Assembly (NCBI GenBank): GCA_024734495.1
Contig: JALMQS010000128.1
Location: 21,165,359 to 21,229,358 of the forward strand
Source of the DNA: Forficula auricularia
Taxonomy: Eukaryota > Arthropoda > Insecta > Dermaptera > Forficulidae
DNA: 64,000 nt
Direction: 5' to 3'
Part shown: piece by piece, positions 24,509-42,689 of the stretch
Numbering within the stretch: the first letter of the stretch is position 1
Layout of the letters: every line of letters begins with the position of its first letter
Made by a program: the position numbers and the translations under genes
Notes under the pieces: model-generated
Told to the model about the DNA's origin: nothing
What the model saw: the letters and a program-made list of their open reading frames with translations, nothing else
The model's database searches: none

Positions 24509-25560
24509 GGGGTGGCCAAAACGAGGACCCCGGGCCCCATGCGGCCCGCTGGGAATCATGTTGCGGTCCGCGGAGCTGGGTCAAATGAATTTTATTGTAC
24601 ATATCTCGAAAAGAACATTACATATCACGAATCTTTCCTATCATATTTTATTAAATTATAACTAAGAAATTTGAAATATCTCACATTTTTGAAAAATTCA
24701 TTGGTTTGAGATCAATTCATTAATAAGATGTATGATCAAATGATCATATTTTTGCATTTCAAATGAAACTTGGCCTTTGGGAACAACAGTTGATAACAAA
24801 AAACTTTACTAACTTTCCTACATTGTCATTGCAATCAAACGTCTCACAGGAGGCGGCTGATAAATACGCTTTTTTGATATCTGACTTAAACCTTGAATAC
24901 AAATGGAACATTGTGAAATGTTTTGTGATACACAATTAAAGGAGAAATTCCTTCAAGTTAGTTTGGAAGAGTTCTATAAAACATATTTGGACAAGGATAA
25001 ACATCATGCGTTTTACAAACATGCTCTGTGAATAGTTTCGCTATTTGGAAACACTTATAAGGCATAATATCAGGACCGTCAAAGATGATGGGAGAGGATT
25101 AAGGGGGCCGAACTCTTATAGAAGAGATAAGGCTTGTAGATAAGAGGAAGAGTTTATTATATATTAGTTTATTATTAAGGCGACTAGTGGGCATACAGAG
25201 TCTTGAAAATGTTTAAACTTTTTCTTCCATTTTTATTTGTTTTCACGGCTGGCTAAAATATACAGAAAGACATGTAGGTGTGTTTTTGACATATATTAAT
25301 TAAGCAAGCCTTTGATTGAAGTAATTCAGCGCCGCGCCTGTAAAGCAAAGGGTATGCATTCAAATAGAACGCTCTGCATTGCGGGATGCGTTGACAGGCG
25401 CTTAATATCTGACTAGTATATATTTTTTCACCAGCTTTGTATGAAGCACATCAAATCACAAGTGAGAACACAAATTACTGATGTTCATTTCGAAAACTGT
25501 GTGCGTGTAGCGATAACATCAGTCAAGATCAATTTCGATTCCCTTAGCCCTGCAAAACAA
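24509..25560 (+). pseudogene. Second hAT relic (GTF2IRD2/SCAND3-like group), internally deleted
   Basis: It starts with CAGGGGTGGCCAAA, a common hAT terminus. Coding remnants read NVSQEAADKYAFLISDL, CDTQLKEKFLQVSLEEFYKT and YLDKDKHHAFYKHAL (to about 25030), then after about 400 bp of unrelated DNA MKHIKSQVRTQITDVHFENC with VRVAITSVKINFDSL (25439-25553). These are consecutive C-terminal blocks of one hAT transposase, so 25035-25435 looks like a later insertion. The right TIR is not visible; a hammerhead repeat follows at 25584. Confidence 0.78.
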
Positions 25561-25583
25561 AGTAAGACGTCTCACTTTTAAAT

Positions 25584-25754
25584 TGAAAGTTTTTGCCGAG
25601 AGTAGCAGAATTTTTATATATTGAAGGAGACAATAAAAGAGTGTGTCTTCTGCTGGAATTATAAATTTTATTTATTTATAACGAGACTATAGTTTCGAGG
25701 GCTTTGCCCTCTTCATCAGTCTATTACAATGTATTCACAGGAATTAATTTATGA
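25584..25754 (-). mobile_element. Hammerhead repeat family B, full-length 171-bp monomer
   Basis: This is a single unit flanked by an exact 17-bp direct repeat ACGTCTCACTTTTAAAT (25567-25583 and 25755-25771). It runs from the TTGCCGAGAGTAGCAGAATT end through GTGTGTCTTCTGCTGGAATT to the ribozyme core and TCTATTACAATG. It is the cleanest example of the family and shows the size and ends of one unit. Confidence 0.88.
25672..25730 (-). ncRNA. Hammerhead ribozyme motif, family B, intact core
   Basis: On the minus strand: CUGAUGA (25719-25713), unpaired A, stem II GAGGGC/GCCCUC with AAA loop, GAAA (25696-25693), CUAUAGUC with predicted cleavage after the C at 25685. All universally conserved core bases are present. 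Confidence 0.78.
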
Positions 25755-26477
25755 ACGTCTCACTTTTAAATATATTTAAATTATCTAATAAATGTTTCAT
25801 TCTCAGTTATGTTTTATTTTCTTCAACAAAAATAAATATAACTATTTCTTGTTTTTTACATTAGACCAGGTAAGTGTTTGATCACGATTTCACCTGCTGG
25901 GAAGCGACGATTTGGTCGCAACTGTAGCACGCTTGTATGTTTGCTTAAATTAACAAAAAAAAAAATCGGTGAGTTGCCCGAAAGGAAATATTATTTATGA
26001 AATTTGGCCCACCTGCTGAAAAGGTTTTCCACCCTCTTGCTTTATATGCTTCGCGTGGGTAAAGTGAAAGTTTTAATAGCTTAAAAACCAATACCTTAAG
26101 AAAATGTATAAAGTATATAAGATTGATTTAGCTAAGGTAAGTACTTTTTAGTCCCGCTTAAAAAAAAAGTGAAATTACCAGGGAAGAAGGCCATTATAAA
26201 ATGTGTGTGTGAATAATTAAGCATGTGGTGTTTGTAAAAAATTAAAAATTTTAGATCTATAAATGAAAAAAGATCAAGTGAGATCACTACTTGAAAGCGA
26301 GTTTAAATTTAAATTCTTGATATGGCCGAAATGGAGGTGGATGAAAAAAAAACGTTAAATCTAAGTAAAATTTAGGGAACGCGGTGTTGGTTTATAGTGA
26401 AACATTGTTAAAATTAAATTAGGTTGGAGTTGGTGGTGTTTCACAAGGAGAAAAATTAAAATACAAAGATTTTTTTA

Positions 26478-26530
26478 GTTTACTCTATATATTTCGAGCT
26501 CTTAACTCATCGTCAGGAGAACATTGACTA
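26478..26530 (-). ncRNA. Hammerhead motif, family A (left arm)
   Basis: The minus strand reads CUGACGA (N7 = C is tolerated), unpaired U, stem II GAG/CUC, GAAA, UAUAUA, with stem I CUC/GAG. Compared with the GGG/CCC of other family A copies, stem II is changed on both sides yet still pairs. Confidence 0.68.
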
Positions 26531-27059
26531 AAGATAACATGATATTTTGAACAGAATTTATTTTAATTTTAATATGATGGACAGTTATTTATGACATAGT
26601 GTAAATATGAAAGAATTATCAGAAGGATGGAATGGCTTTAGAAAGCCGACTGACCAGATGTAGGGACAAAGGGCTGGGACAAAGAAAAGATATTTATATT
26701 TGAAAGTTGCCGAAAATTATGTATGTGTAATAAAGAAAGGCAATAAACTATAGAATGCAATGAGGGTGCATAGCGAAAATTTAATCTCTCATTTTCTATT
26801 TAAAAAAAAAAATAAATAAAATTAAAAATAAACCCACCACACACCCTCATCGCACTCCAATTCAAATTAAATATCATTGATTAAGATGTCAATTATTGGT
26901 GAAGTTTTGATGTCTGTTTGATTGTTCAAGATGTTTTGATTAAGGTGTATGGCCTTTTTAATTTCAGCTGACTCCAATAAATCCAATTTCCTACTTTTTG
27001 GAATAAAATGTAAAGGAGGTAATTGTTATTATCACACTTGATCGACAATATTCAGAAAA

Positions 27060-27632
27060 AGGTAATTTATAAAATAACAGCCCCCCTTTTATATTCCATC
27101 ATCCCAACAAAAGAAAAAACTTTAAAAAACTTTATTTCCATTCTCCACTCAGCTACCCTATAGCTAATATGTTTCGCAAACTTAATATCACCCCCGCATT
27201 CTATAACAGAAACAACCTTTCATCCATATTGGTTAACAATAAAATCGATATAATAAAACCAACAACAATGAGCGGTGTATATAAATTGCAATGTAATGAC
27301 TGTCAATCATTTTACATCGGGCAAACGGGCAGATCTTTCAATCAACGCCACGTTGAACATATGAGATCTCTTCGCAATCTACAGGTGAATAGTTTGAACC
27401 CAAATGCCCCCCTCTTAGTTATACCTCGGCTTTTGCAGATCATTTGTTTGACCACAACCATTCACCTTCATCGACCAACCTCCCTTTACATTTTATTCCA
27501 AAAAGTAGGAAATTGGATTTATTGGAGTCAGCTGAAATTAAAAAGGCCATACACCTTAATCAAAACATCTTGAACAATCAAACAGACATCAAAACTTCAC
27601 CAATAATTGACATCTTAATCAATGATATTTAA
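27060..27632 (+). pseudogene. GIY-YIG endonuclease domain of a Penelope-like element, one frameshift
   Basis: From the ATG at 27169 the residues include G36-V37-Y38, C42-C45, Y49-I50-G51, R60 and H61/H64 (SGVYKLQCNDCQSFYIGQTG then RSFNQRHVEHMR). This is the GIY-YIG nuclease with the C..C...H..H zinc-like motif characteristic of PLE endonucleases, which nick the target for reverse transcription. The frame is open upstream to about 27065 (PFIFHHPNKRKNFKKLY). A C-homopolymer at 27411-27417 shifts the frame; the rest continues in another frame as FADHLFDHNHSPSS, RKLDLLESAEIKKAIHLNQN and ends at 27632. The RT domain is absent. Confidence 0.88.
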
Positions 27633-27970
27633 TTTGAATTGGAGTGCGATGAGGGTGTGTGGTGGGTTTATTTTTAATTTTATTTATTTTTTTTTTTTAA
27701 ATAGAAAATGAGAGATTAAATTTTCGCTATGCACCCTCATTGCATTCTATAGTTTATTGCCTTTCTTTATTACACATACATAATTTTCGGCAACTTTCAA
27801 ATATAAATATCTTTTCTTTGTCCCAGCCCTTTGTCCCTACATCTGGTCAGTCGGCTTTCTAAAGCCATTCCTTCCTTCTGATAATTCTTTCATATTTACA
27901 CTATGTCATAAATAACTGTCCATCATATTAAAATTAAAATAAATTCTGTTCAAAATATCATGTTATCTTT

Positions 27971-28025
27971 AGTCAATGTTCTCCTGACGATGAGTTAAGA
28001 GCTCGAAATATATAGAGTAAACTAA
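27971..28025 (+). ncRNA. Hammerhead motif, family A (right arm)
   Basis: CUGACGA (27984-27990), unpaired U, stem II GAG/CUC, GAAA (28005-28008), UAUAUA with 2-bp stem III, then GAG pairing with the CUC before the core (stem I, 3 bp plus more after a mismatch). Confidence 0.7.
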
Positions 28026-28189
28026 AAAAATCTTTGTATTTTAATTTTTCTCCTTGTGAAACACCACCAACTCCAACCTAATTTAAAGTTAAATCTAAGC
28101 AATAAAGCACTGAAAATTAAGAAAGCTAAAACCTAGTACAGAGGCAGGTCCTTATTTTAAATAACTTATGGATATTCCATGGGCCATTC

Positions 28190-28385
28190 GTAATATTTAT
28201 TGAGGTGAGTTAGTTAGCTTCCCGGTCTTTTTTTCTTTTTTCTTTTTTTTTTTTTTTTTTTTATGAAAATGATGAGAGAAGGATGAGTTACAATAAATAG
28301 GAGGATCCCTAAAGGCCTGGTTTGGCCCCTCCATCTCGAAAAGAAGAAGAGGGGGATTTTTATGGGCTGGGTGGGGACTGAACAA
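28190..28385 (-). repeat. SINE-like repeat with poly(A)/T tract
   Basis: A T-rich run at 28227-28262 is followed by ATGATGAGAGAAGGATGAGT and AAAGGCCTGGTTTGGCCCCT and TTTTATGGGCTGGGTGGGG. The same body recurs at 34975-35090 after a T-run, in the same orientation. Poly(T) on the left implies a minus-strand retroposed element. Confidence 0.6.
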
Positions 28386-28389
28386 ACAC

Positions 28390-28660
28390 TATGATAGTAT
28401 CTGTAGTACAGGGAAAGGGCAGAAACGGTTCTTCGGTGAGCCAGGGAGTCGAGTGTGTTAGTTAGTCTCCTATTAGTTTAATTGCTCGTTTCTGAATTGC
28501 ATTCAGTGTGACAAGAGTATGCTTGGAGGCCCCTCTCCACAGATGAGGGACGAATTTGAACCTTATACAGTGTAAGAAGTTTACTGGGAGTATAATAGCG
28601 TCTAGACCTAAATAGGAGACCAAGCTTGCACGCAGCAGCTTTAGCAGCTTAAGATCTTAT
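28390..28660 (-). pseudogene. LINE relic, RT C-terminal tail
   Basis: The plus strand GATAGTATCTGTAGTACAGG, GGGAAAGGGCAGAAAC and GAGCCAGGGAGTCGAG correspond closely to 56530-56600, the minus-strand coding tail of the LINE at 56179-58150. Reading continues through GGCCCCTCTCCACAGATGAG, matching 56660-56690. Degenerate, no open frame. Confidence 0.8.
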
Positions 28661-29291
28661 TATCGCCTTTAATTTTGTTGTTTCTGTGAAATAATTTCAT
28701 TTAGGTAAAGGGGGGGGCTGAGCAACTGATTTGATCAGATATCTTAATTCCCCTTATCCCGGTATAAAACAAAATTGAAATGATTTTCTACTAATATACA
28801 TAATTCAGACACAGCTATGTATAGTAATAGGATGTGGTTCGAAAAGAAAACAAAAAAAAAAAAAATTTATCTGTCACATGTATGGGGGGAGGGGGGTTCA
28901 ACACCTTGAACGTCCCTAAATATACCATGTCGGTTCAGTATTGTCTTAACTTAAAATTAAGAAACAATCTCATAAATAGCTTCATTCTCTTCTTTTCAAC
29001 GAAAAATAAGAATTAATTTAATATCCAAATTATTTTAGAAGACATAATCTACGAAACTCTCGGTATCGCAGGCCCGTTTTTAACCCTCGTGGGGCTATGG
29101 GTAAATTAAACAGGTAACCCCCCCCCACGTAAATATTATACTTTGGTTTGCTGCGCGTTTAATTTTTTTCTACCTCACTTTTGTCATCTAGTAATTAACT
29201 TGTTTGAGACCAATCTTCTCTATTCTCTTTACCCTTTACGCCCCAAACCCCTTGCGCCCCTATAGGCATGTGCCCATTTTGCCCAGTTATT

Positions 29292-30900
29292 CGAGCCCCG
29301 TCCCATCTCAATTGGCCCTCCAATATTTTTTCTTTTTTAAATAAAATTATGCTAATTCACGGTAAATGTAATTTAAATATTTATTTTTGTTATCATTTGG
29401 AACAACATTTTAAACAATTTAAAACATTTTATTGTAACATTTATCTTAAAATTATTTTTTAATTGTTAAAAACATATTTTTACATAAAAAATAGTTCTTT
29501 GATTTTCACGAATTTTTTTTTTTAAGAATCTTTGAATATGTGAAATAATCAAGTAGGCTTTGCCTTTTTCCAACAAAAGAAAGTTTGTTTTGTTTATTAT
29601 TAGTAAAAATGTCTCGTGGAAAGGTTGTTGATGAAAAAATTCGCTCAATTATTATCAATGTATTTAAAATGAGAAAATCAAACGCGGAAATTGGCGATCT
29701 AGTTAATTTATCAAAGTTTACTCTCAGAAATATTATTCGAGTTTATAAAACAACGGGTACAATAGCTACAAAAACTCGGTATGCGTCGAAATCCAAAATA
29801 TCAGATGCTGATAGACGGGCATTGAAGAAGATTATTAGAAAAAAAAGGCGTTCGAACTATGGTGAATTATCTGTTCTTTGGAGCGATGCTGTGGGGCGAA
29901 GTGCTTCAAGATCCACGTGCCATATAGAAGCCCTTAAGTTAGGTTTTAAAACTTACAAGGTAATTTTATTGCAACTTATTCTAAATTTTTTTTTGTAATT
30001 TTACTAATTTTTTTAAGCGAAAGAAAAGCCACTCTTGACATTAAAACAAAAGAAAAACCGGCTTAAATGGGCTAAAAGTCACATTAATTGGACGAGTGAT
30101 GAATGGAATAGTGTCCATTGGAGTGATGAGTCTCGTTTTGAAGTTTGTGTTGGGGACAATCGAAGCAGAGTTATTCGTCAGAAAAATGAAGCTTTCAATT
30201 CAGAGTATTTAAAAAATAAAATAAAATTTCCTGCTTCAGTTATGGTATGGGGTTCAATGTCTGCTAGAGGTGTTGGAAAACTTCACTTCATTGATGGAAT
30301 TGTAAACACCAATAAATATTTAGAGATTTTAAAAAAATCGTTACTTCCAACAATGGCAGATGCATTGCAGAATAATAATAATTTTGTCTTCCAACAAGAC
30401 TGGGCGGCCTGCCATACATCAAGAAAATCTTTAAAATGGCTTTTTGATCATAATGTTCCACTTTTGGAGTGAGTGGCAAACAGTCCCGACGTGTCACCAA
30501 TAGAAACTCTTTGGCACACAATGAAAAAGCTATTACGAATACAACCAGCTAGAAACGTAGTCGAATTAAAACACAAACTTCAAAATATTTGGGATACTTT
30601 CACTCAAGATGAGTGTCAAAACTTAATAAGTACGTTTCCCAAAAGAATTCAAGCCATAATTAAAAATAAAGGCGACGTCACACAGTGGTAAAGCTTTCGG
30701 ATTTTGTATGTTTTCCTTGTTTCTAACAATTAAAAAATAATTTTTAAGTTAAATGTTACAATAAAATGTTTTAAATTGTTTAAAATGTTGTTCCAAATGA
30801 TAATAAAAATAAATATTTAAATTAAATTTACCGTGAATTAGCATAATTTTATTTAAAAAGAAAAAATATTGGTGGGCCAATTGAGATGGGACGGGGCTCG
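29292..30900 (+). mobile_element. Tc1/mariner-like transposon with 183-bp TIRs
   Basis: The left 29292-29474 and right 30718-30900 ends are highly similar inverted repeats starting CGAGCCCCGTCCCATCTCAA. TA dinucleotides lie just outside (29288-29289, two bases off the left end; 30901-30902 directly at the right end). It encloses a DD34E transposase. Long TIRs and size about 1.6 kb fit the Tc1 group. Confidence 0.93.
29609..30691 (+). pseudogene. Tc1-like transposase (DD34E), broken
   Basis: It cuts and pastes the element at TA sites. The N-terminal paired-type helix-turn-helix reads MSRGKVVDEKIRSIIINVF through SAEI-like and LRNIIRVYKTTGTI. The catalytic triad: D in HWSDESRFEV, D in FVFQQDWAACH, E in NSPDVSPIETLW, with 34 residues between the last two. 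After YK at 29959 a possible 58-bp intron (GT 29960 to AG 30017) leads into RKK, but the next block (PLLTLKQKKNRLKW-like) lies in another frame, so a small indel is present near 30026. TGA at 30470-30472 replaces the usual Trp before the third catalytic block. Two lesions make it inactive. Confidence 0.93.
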
Positions 30901-31552
30901 TAGAATCGGGCCTAGGGTATCGCACTTGGGCTGCATATTTTTTTGAGGCCATAAAAATGTCGTTCTCTTTTTCTCTTATAAATTAGGTCAGTCGACTTTA
31001 CTTTTATTGAGACTCTTGTGAAATAATTTATTATTATTATTATTATTTTGAACTTAGTAATTAAACGGAAATCGAACCGACGCGGCATCGTACTTATTAG
31101 TCATTACTTTTGGCAAATCAAATATATAAACAAATAAATGAATATTGTATATAAATATTCATTATTTTAATTTTAATCTAAGGTAATTTTATTTTTTAAA
31201 TTGATTTAATTTAATTTCATATTTCTTTTAAATCTTCAAATGGTTCAAGAATTTGAAGTTGCGGAGTCTTCCAATTCAGTCTAAGCCTTGCTTTTTTGAC
31301 ATCTACATAATCTCTGCCAATATTTAATTCCTTACTCATTCCATTTATTAACGTGAATAAAGAGAAATGAATTAGATTAAATCAATTAAATAAATAGTTT
31401 GCTTTTTTTATCGAAATTGTTTAAATTAAAATATTTAAGAAGACTTTTATTCTTAAAATATTGGATTAATTTTTTTAAAAATCACATCCGAGATTTTATG
31501 TTTTTTTTTTGGAATTTTAAATTAAAACAATCCTAACTCATCTGATTTTACA

Positions 31553-39221
<7,669 letters not shown>

Positions 39222-39819
39222 ATTTTTTATCAATAGTCTTATTTGTTTTTTTTTGTTTTTTTATTTGATGTTGATGATATTTTTAATATTGAAATATTTT
39301 ATATTTTGAAAATAAACTTATAATAAAAATCTGACTTTTTAAATAATATATTCCATTTTTCCATTAATATTATATAATATAAAGGAATTGAACATTGGTC
39401 TGATTGAATTGAAACATCTGCACACTCGTCCTCAAGGATAATAAAAATTGACAATGAATTTTCTTTATAAGAATTCTCTTATCACTTTGGATGCAATTTA
39501 GCGAGCTATTAGTTTAATAGGAAATCCAGCATTAACTAGCGCCCTTGAATACCTGGCCCATCGTAGAATCAATCATCTCTGCTTTTTCTCTTTTTTTATA
39601 GATACTGTCATGGCTTTTGTTCAGTAATCACTAATCCCCCTAAAACCTCATTTGATCGAAATACACGATTTTCCAACATTCTACACCCCTTCGTGATCCA
39701 ATTAGATACTAACTTTTAGGTGTTGGTTCTAGGTGAAACATTTTTATATAATAATATAAATTGGGTAAAATTGCAAGGTAGAGGTTTCACAAAAAATAAA
39801 TAAAACAAAAATGAGTTTT

Positions 39820-39868
39820 GAATTCGATATATTTCGGGTTGTCAGCCCATCTTCAGGAGTCAGAGAAA
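39820..39868 (-). ncRNA. Hammerhead ribozyme motif, family A'
   Basis: The minus strand reads CUGAAGA (39856-39850; N7 = A), unpaired U, stem II GGG/CCC with loop CUGACAA, GAAA, UAUAUC: 2-bp stem III with predicted cleavage after C. Stem I begins CU/GA. Confidence 0.65.
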
Positions 39869-39969
39869 ACGGAATATAAATTGGGAAATTTTTTACAAAT
39901 AATAATTTCTTTTTGAAAATAGGTATGGTGAGGGAAAGTTCGGGGGAGGAGAAAACGTACTGAGAATTG

Positions 39970-40181
39970 AAGAAGACAATAAAAGAGTGTGTCTTCTGCT
40001 GGAATTATAAATTTTATTTATAACGATTAATAAACAACAATAAAAGAGTGTGTCTTCTGCTGGAATTATAAATTTTATTAATCGTTATAAATAAAATTTA
40101 TAATTCCAGCAGAAGACACACTCTTTTATTGTCTCCTTCAATATATAAAAATTCTGCTACCCTCGACACAAAAACTTTAAA
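39970..40181. mobile_element. Hammerhead repeat family B, inverted dimer without core (nested, third level)
   Basis: Three copies of GTGTGTCTTCTGCTGGAATT (two direct, one inverted) lie between exact 12-bp repeats GTACTGAGAATT (39958-39969 and 40182-40193). The ribozyme portion is missing. It is inserted inside the family A' element, which is inside the LINE relic. Confidence 0.87.
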
Positions 40182-41707
40182 GTACTGAGAATTAATATTT
40201 TCGACAGGTGGAACAAGTGAGTTTATATCGAGAAATATATCGAATTCAAAACTCATTTTTGTTTTATTTCTTTTTTTTTTGTGAAACCTACCTCGCAATT
40301 TTACCCAATTTTTATTATTACAATTAGATATTACTCGAACAAACGCACTCACCAACTTGTTTATACTTTTAGAGAGTGAAACTCTCTTTCCGTATTTATT
40401 TTCCGTCGACATATAACCCTAAGTCTTGCATCAAGACCCGCATCACAGATCCCTTTAACTCGGACCCAATCCCTGAAATTTCTTTCTATTCTTATTTTCT
40501 CAAAGCAATGTTCTATACCGGACTATAGAGTCTGCTCCTTTTTGGTACATCTTCTTGCATCAATTATTATTATATGATTATTACAAAAAGAGAACACTCC
40601 ATTTTGAGTAGAATATATTTTGTTTTCAAGATATTATTCCTCACTAAATAAAAATTGCCACCTTATGTTTTAAGAAATAATGTCATATATTCTGGCTAGG
40701 TATCGCTGTTTTATGTCAGAGATTTCTTCTTTAAAATTGCCATTGTATCCTAGTAAAATGCTACTTTGAATTCCTCTAGCCTCCGAGCCATATTTTCTTC
40801 CACTCGAAAATACAGCCTACTTGTATATCACGACCTCTCTTGATCTTATATTTAAGGAGTATATTTGAACAACCTAAGCATATACCTTAATAAATATTAC
40901 ATCATATCTAATAAAAAATTGAATTTGAGCTATGTAAAGGTAGGGAGAAATTTTTGAGGAAATGTGAGATTCAAGAAAAACTGCTAATTCTAGATAAAAT
41001 CTAGATCTTTCATTAATAAGAAACGGAATGAGGAAAATAGTTAAATCAAGGGATTTTAACAGCCTAAAGTAATCTTAAAAAAAGTTTAATTTTATACTTG
41101 TAATGATAAAATATTAAAACAAGGCGGTATAAATTTATGCTTATTTTTAATTAGACCTTGAAGAATTGATTTAACCTTATAGAAAAAAAATGTTTGATTT
41201 TGACTCATATATTTGTGGGTTTGTGTTTGAACGATTAAACATAGTGGGTGGGAGAGAGATAAGAATTCACCTCTCTAAATGTTAATCTCAGAGATTTTTT
41301 TAATAAGGACAATTTGTATTATTTGACAAGAATTAAAAAAATAAAAATATAATACAAAAAGAAACTCTTAAATAAAAAAGATCGAAATCTAGACAGAGGA
41401 AATTAATATCTTAAAATTATTTATATCCCCGTTTGAGTCATTTTTAGAAACCAAAAAAAAAATCTCGATTAAATCTAATACTTCTGCGTTGTTTACTGAT
41501 CTACAACTAAGAGATATAAACTTGTTTTAAATTTGAACTTTTTTCTTTTAATGCGAATGAATTGAGAAGGAGCTCGCCTAAAAAGCAGGACTCATTGGTG
41601 TATCTTGGGTAGGCCTGAATTCGATTTTTTCTCTTTCACTTGTATCAAATATGAATTGTTCGAATTAATTTTGGGATTACTGTTGTAGGCCCTCAAATAT
41701 ACTAGGT

Positions 41708-41905
41708 CAGCGATTATTTAAATTAGGTCCATGGATTATTAGGGGTTCTTAACCGTACAGTCAGGTCTCAACAAGTCAAATTATATTTGATTTCACTTCA
41801 TTATAAAAACTACGACTAGAATAATGACGTCATGATTTTAAGAGTCTGGAAAAATACAGATGATATCAAATGGATCCTCGAAATTATAAAGTTTGAGAAC
41901 CGCTG
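41708..41905. mobile_element. hAT-like MITE
   Basis: The left CAGCGATTATTTAAA and right (opposite strand) CAGCGGTTCTCAAAC ends, with flanks TACTAGGT (41700-41707) and TACTAGGA (41906-41913), 7 of 8 identical. Confidence 0.75.
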
Positions 41906-42023
41906 TACTAGGATATGCCGGACCTAGCCTTAGATTTGCGCTTCGACACACCCTTGCATTACATAAAAGAAGAAAATTTTCAATTGTACTTTATAATTAT
42001 TCATAACATAAAAACTTTTTTTT

Positions 42024-42626
42024 ACTTTATCCAATGCGAAGAAGATCGAGTATTAGAATCGGTCTCGCGGCAAGCGGGTCTTCAAAGGGTTCTCAGGTAA
42101 GTGCTACGGAACCCATGGTCTCAATCAAAGTCACAAATTGTAGTATTCATTTAGGTTGAATTTTATCACGTGACGATTTTGCTAAAAATTACATAGGGTC
42201 TCGTCCAGACGCCAAAAAGTACGATATTTTAATTTCGGATGTATGGATTCCTTTTTTTACGTCCACGATTTTTTCCACACCGTTCAACCGATTGAAATGA
42301 AATTGAAAACTTATGATTATTTTAACAAATTGAAGCCCTAATTAGTTTTTGGTACATATCGGCCCACAAACATTAGTACTTTATTTCAGTACTTTTTTAG
42401 TTTTTTTCTAAATATCTTGAAAATGATTTGAATCAATTTTGATGAAATTTAATATTCTAATTAAGTATCTTGAGGACCACAAAAAAGGTTATATAAAGTT
42501 TTTAGGAAAATTACATTTTAAAGCACTTTAAAGTAAGATAGTATTATGTTTTAAATTCTTCAAAATTTATTTGATTAATAATAAAGAAATAAACATATTA
42601 ATATTTCAAATGACCTTGGATAAAGT
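42024..42626 (+). repeat. ~600-bp dispersed repeat P, copy 1
   Basis: Matches 53888-54478 on the opposite strand over nearly its whole length (ACCGTTCAACCGATTGAAAT, AGTTTTTGGTACATATCGGC, AAGGTTATATAAAGTTTTTA). Both ends show ACTTTATCCA-type words in inverted orientation, and homology runs a little beyond them (CTAGCAACGATCCGTTG). Confidence 0.82.
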
Positions 42627-42689
42627 CTAGCAACGATCCGTTGTAGTTTATTTTATAAGGCTTTCTATAATTTATTTTCTAGAAATAGT

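Larger units (their letters stand above)
26366..28087. mobile_element. Penelope-like element 3' part as ~600-bp inverted arms around an endonuclease
   Basis: The arms 26424-27020 and 27478-28084 are nearly identical inverted copies, suggesting a recent insertion. Each carries a hammerhead core and part of the endonuclease C-terminus. The unique centre holds the GIY-YIG region. The flanks GTTAAATCTAAG at 26354-26365 and 28088-28099 are an exact 12-bp direct repeat. PLEs are known to insert with inverted or direct terminal repeats that contain hammerheads. No reverse transcriptase is present, so this copy is non-autonomous. Confidence 0.82.
39712..40320. mobile_element. Hammerhead repeat family A', inverted dimer (nested in LINE)
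   Basis: The left arm (AGGTGTTGGTTCTAGGTGAA, GAATTCGATATATTTCGG) is mirrored on the right (ATATCGAATTCAAAACTCAT, GTGAAACCTACCTCGCAATT). The flanks CAATTAGATACTA (39699-39711) and CAATTAGATATTA (40321-40333) are a 13-bp target duplication with one mismatch. The left arm keeps a hammerhead core; the right arm has lost stem II. It contains a family B insertion. Confidence 0.87.
39490..40590 (+). pseudogene. LINE relic (RT tail), split by nested repeats
   Basis: 39490-39711 reads AIxRAISLIGNPALTSALEY then LAHRRINHLC, homologous to 16045-16215 and 56560-56660. The same LINE continues at 40321-40585 (ACATATAACCCTAAGTCTTG, GACCCAATCCCTGAAAT) matching 16300-16460. The block between is a hammerhead family A' foldback with its own insertion. 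Confidence 0.82.

Noticed and set aside
40098..40412. 104-codon minus-strand ORF
   Set aside because: It runs across the junctions of a foldback repeat and LINE tail; no homology, a by-product of repeats.
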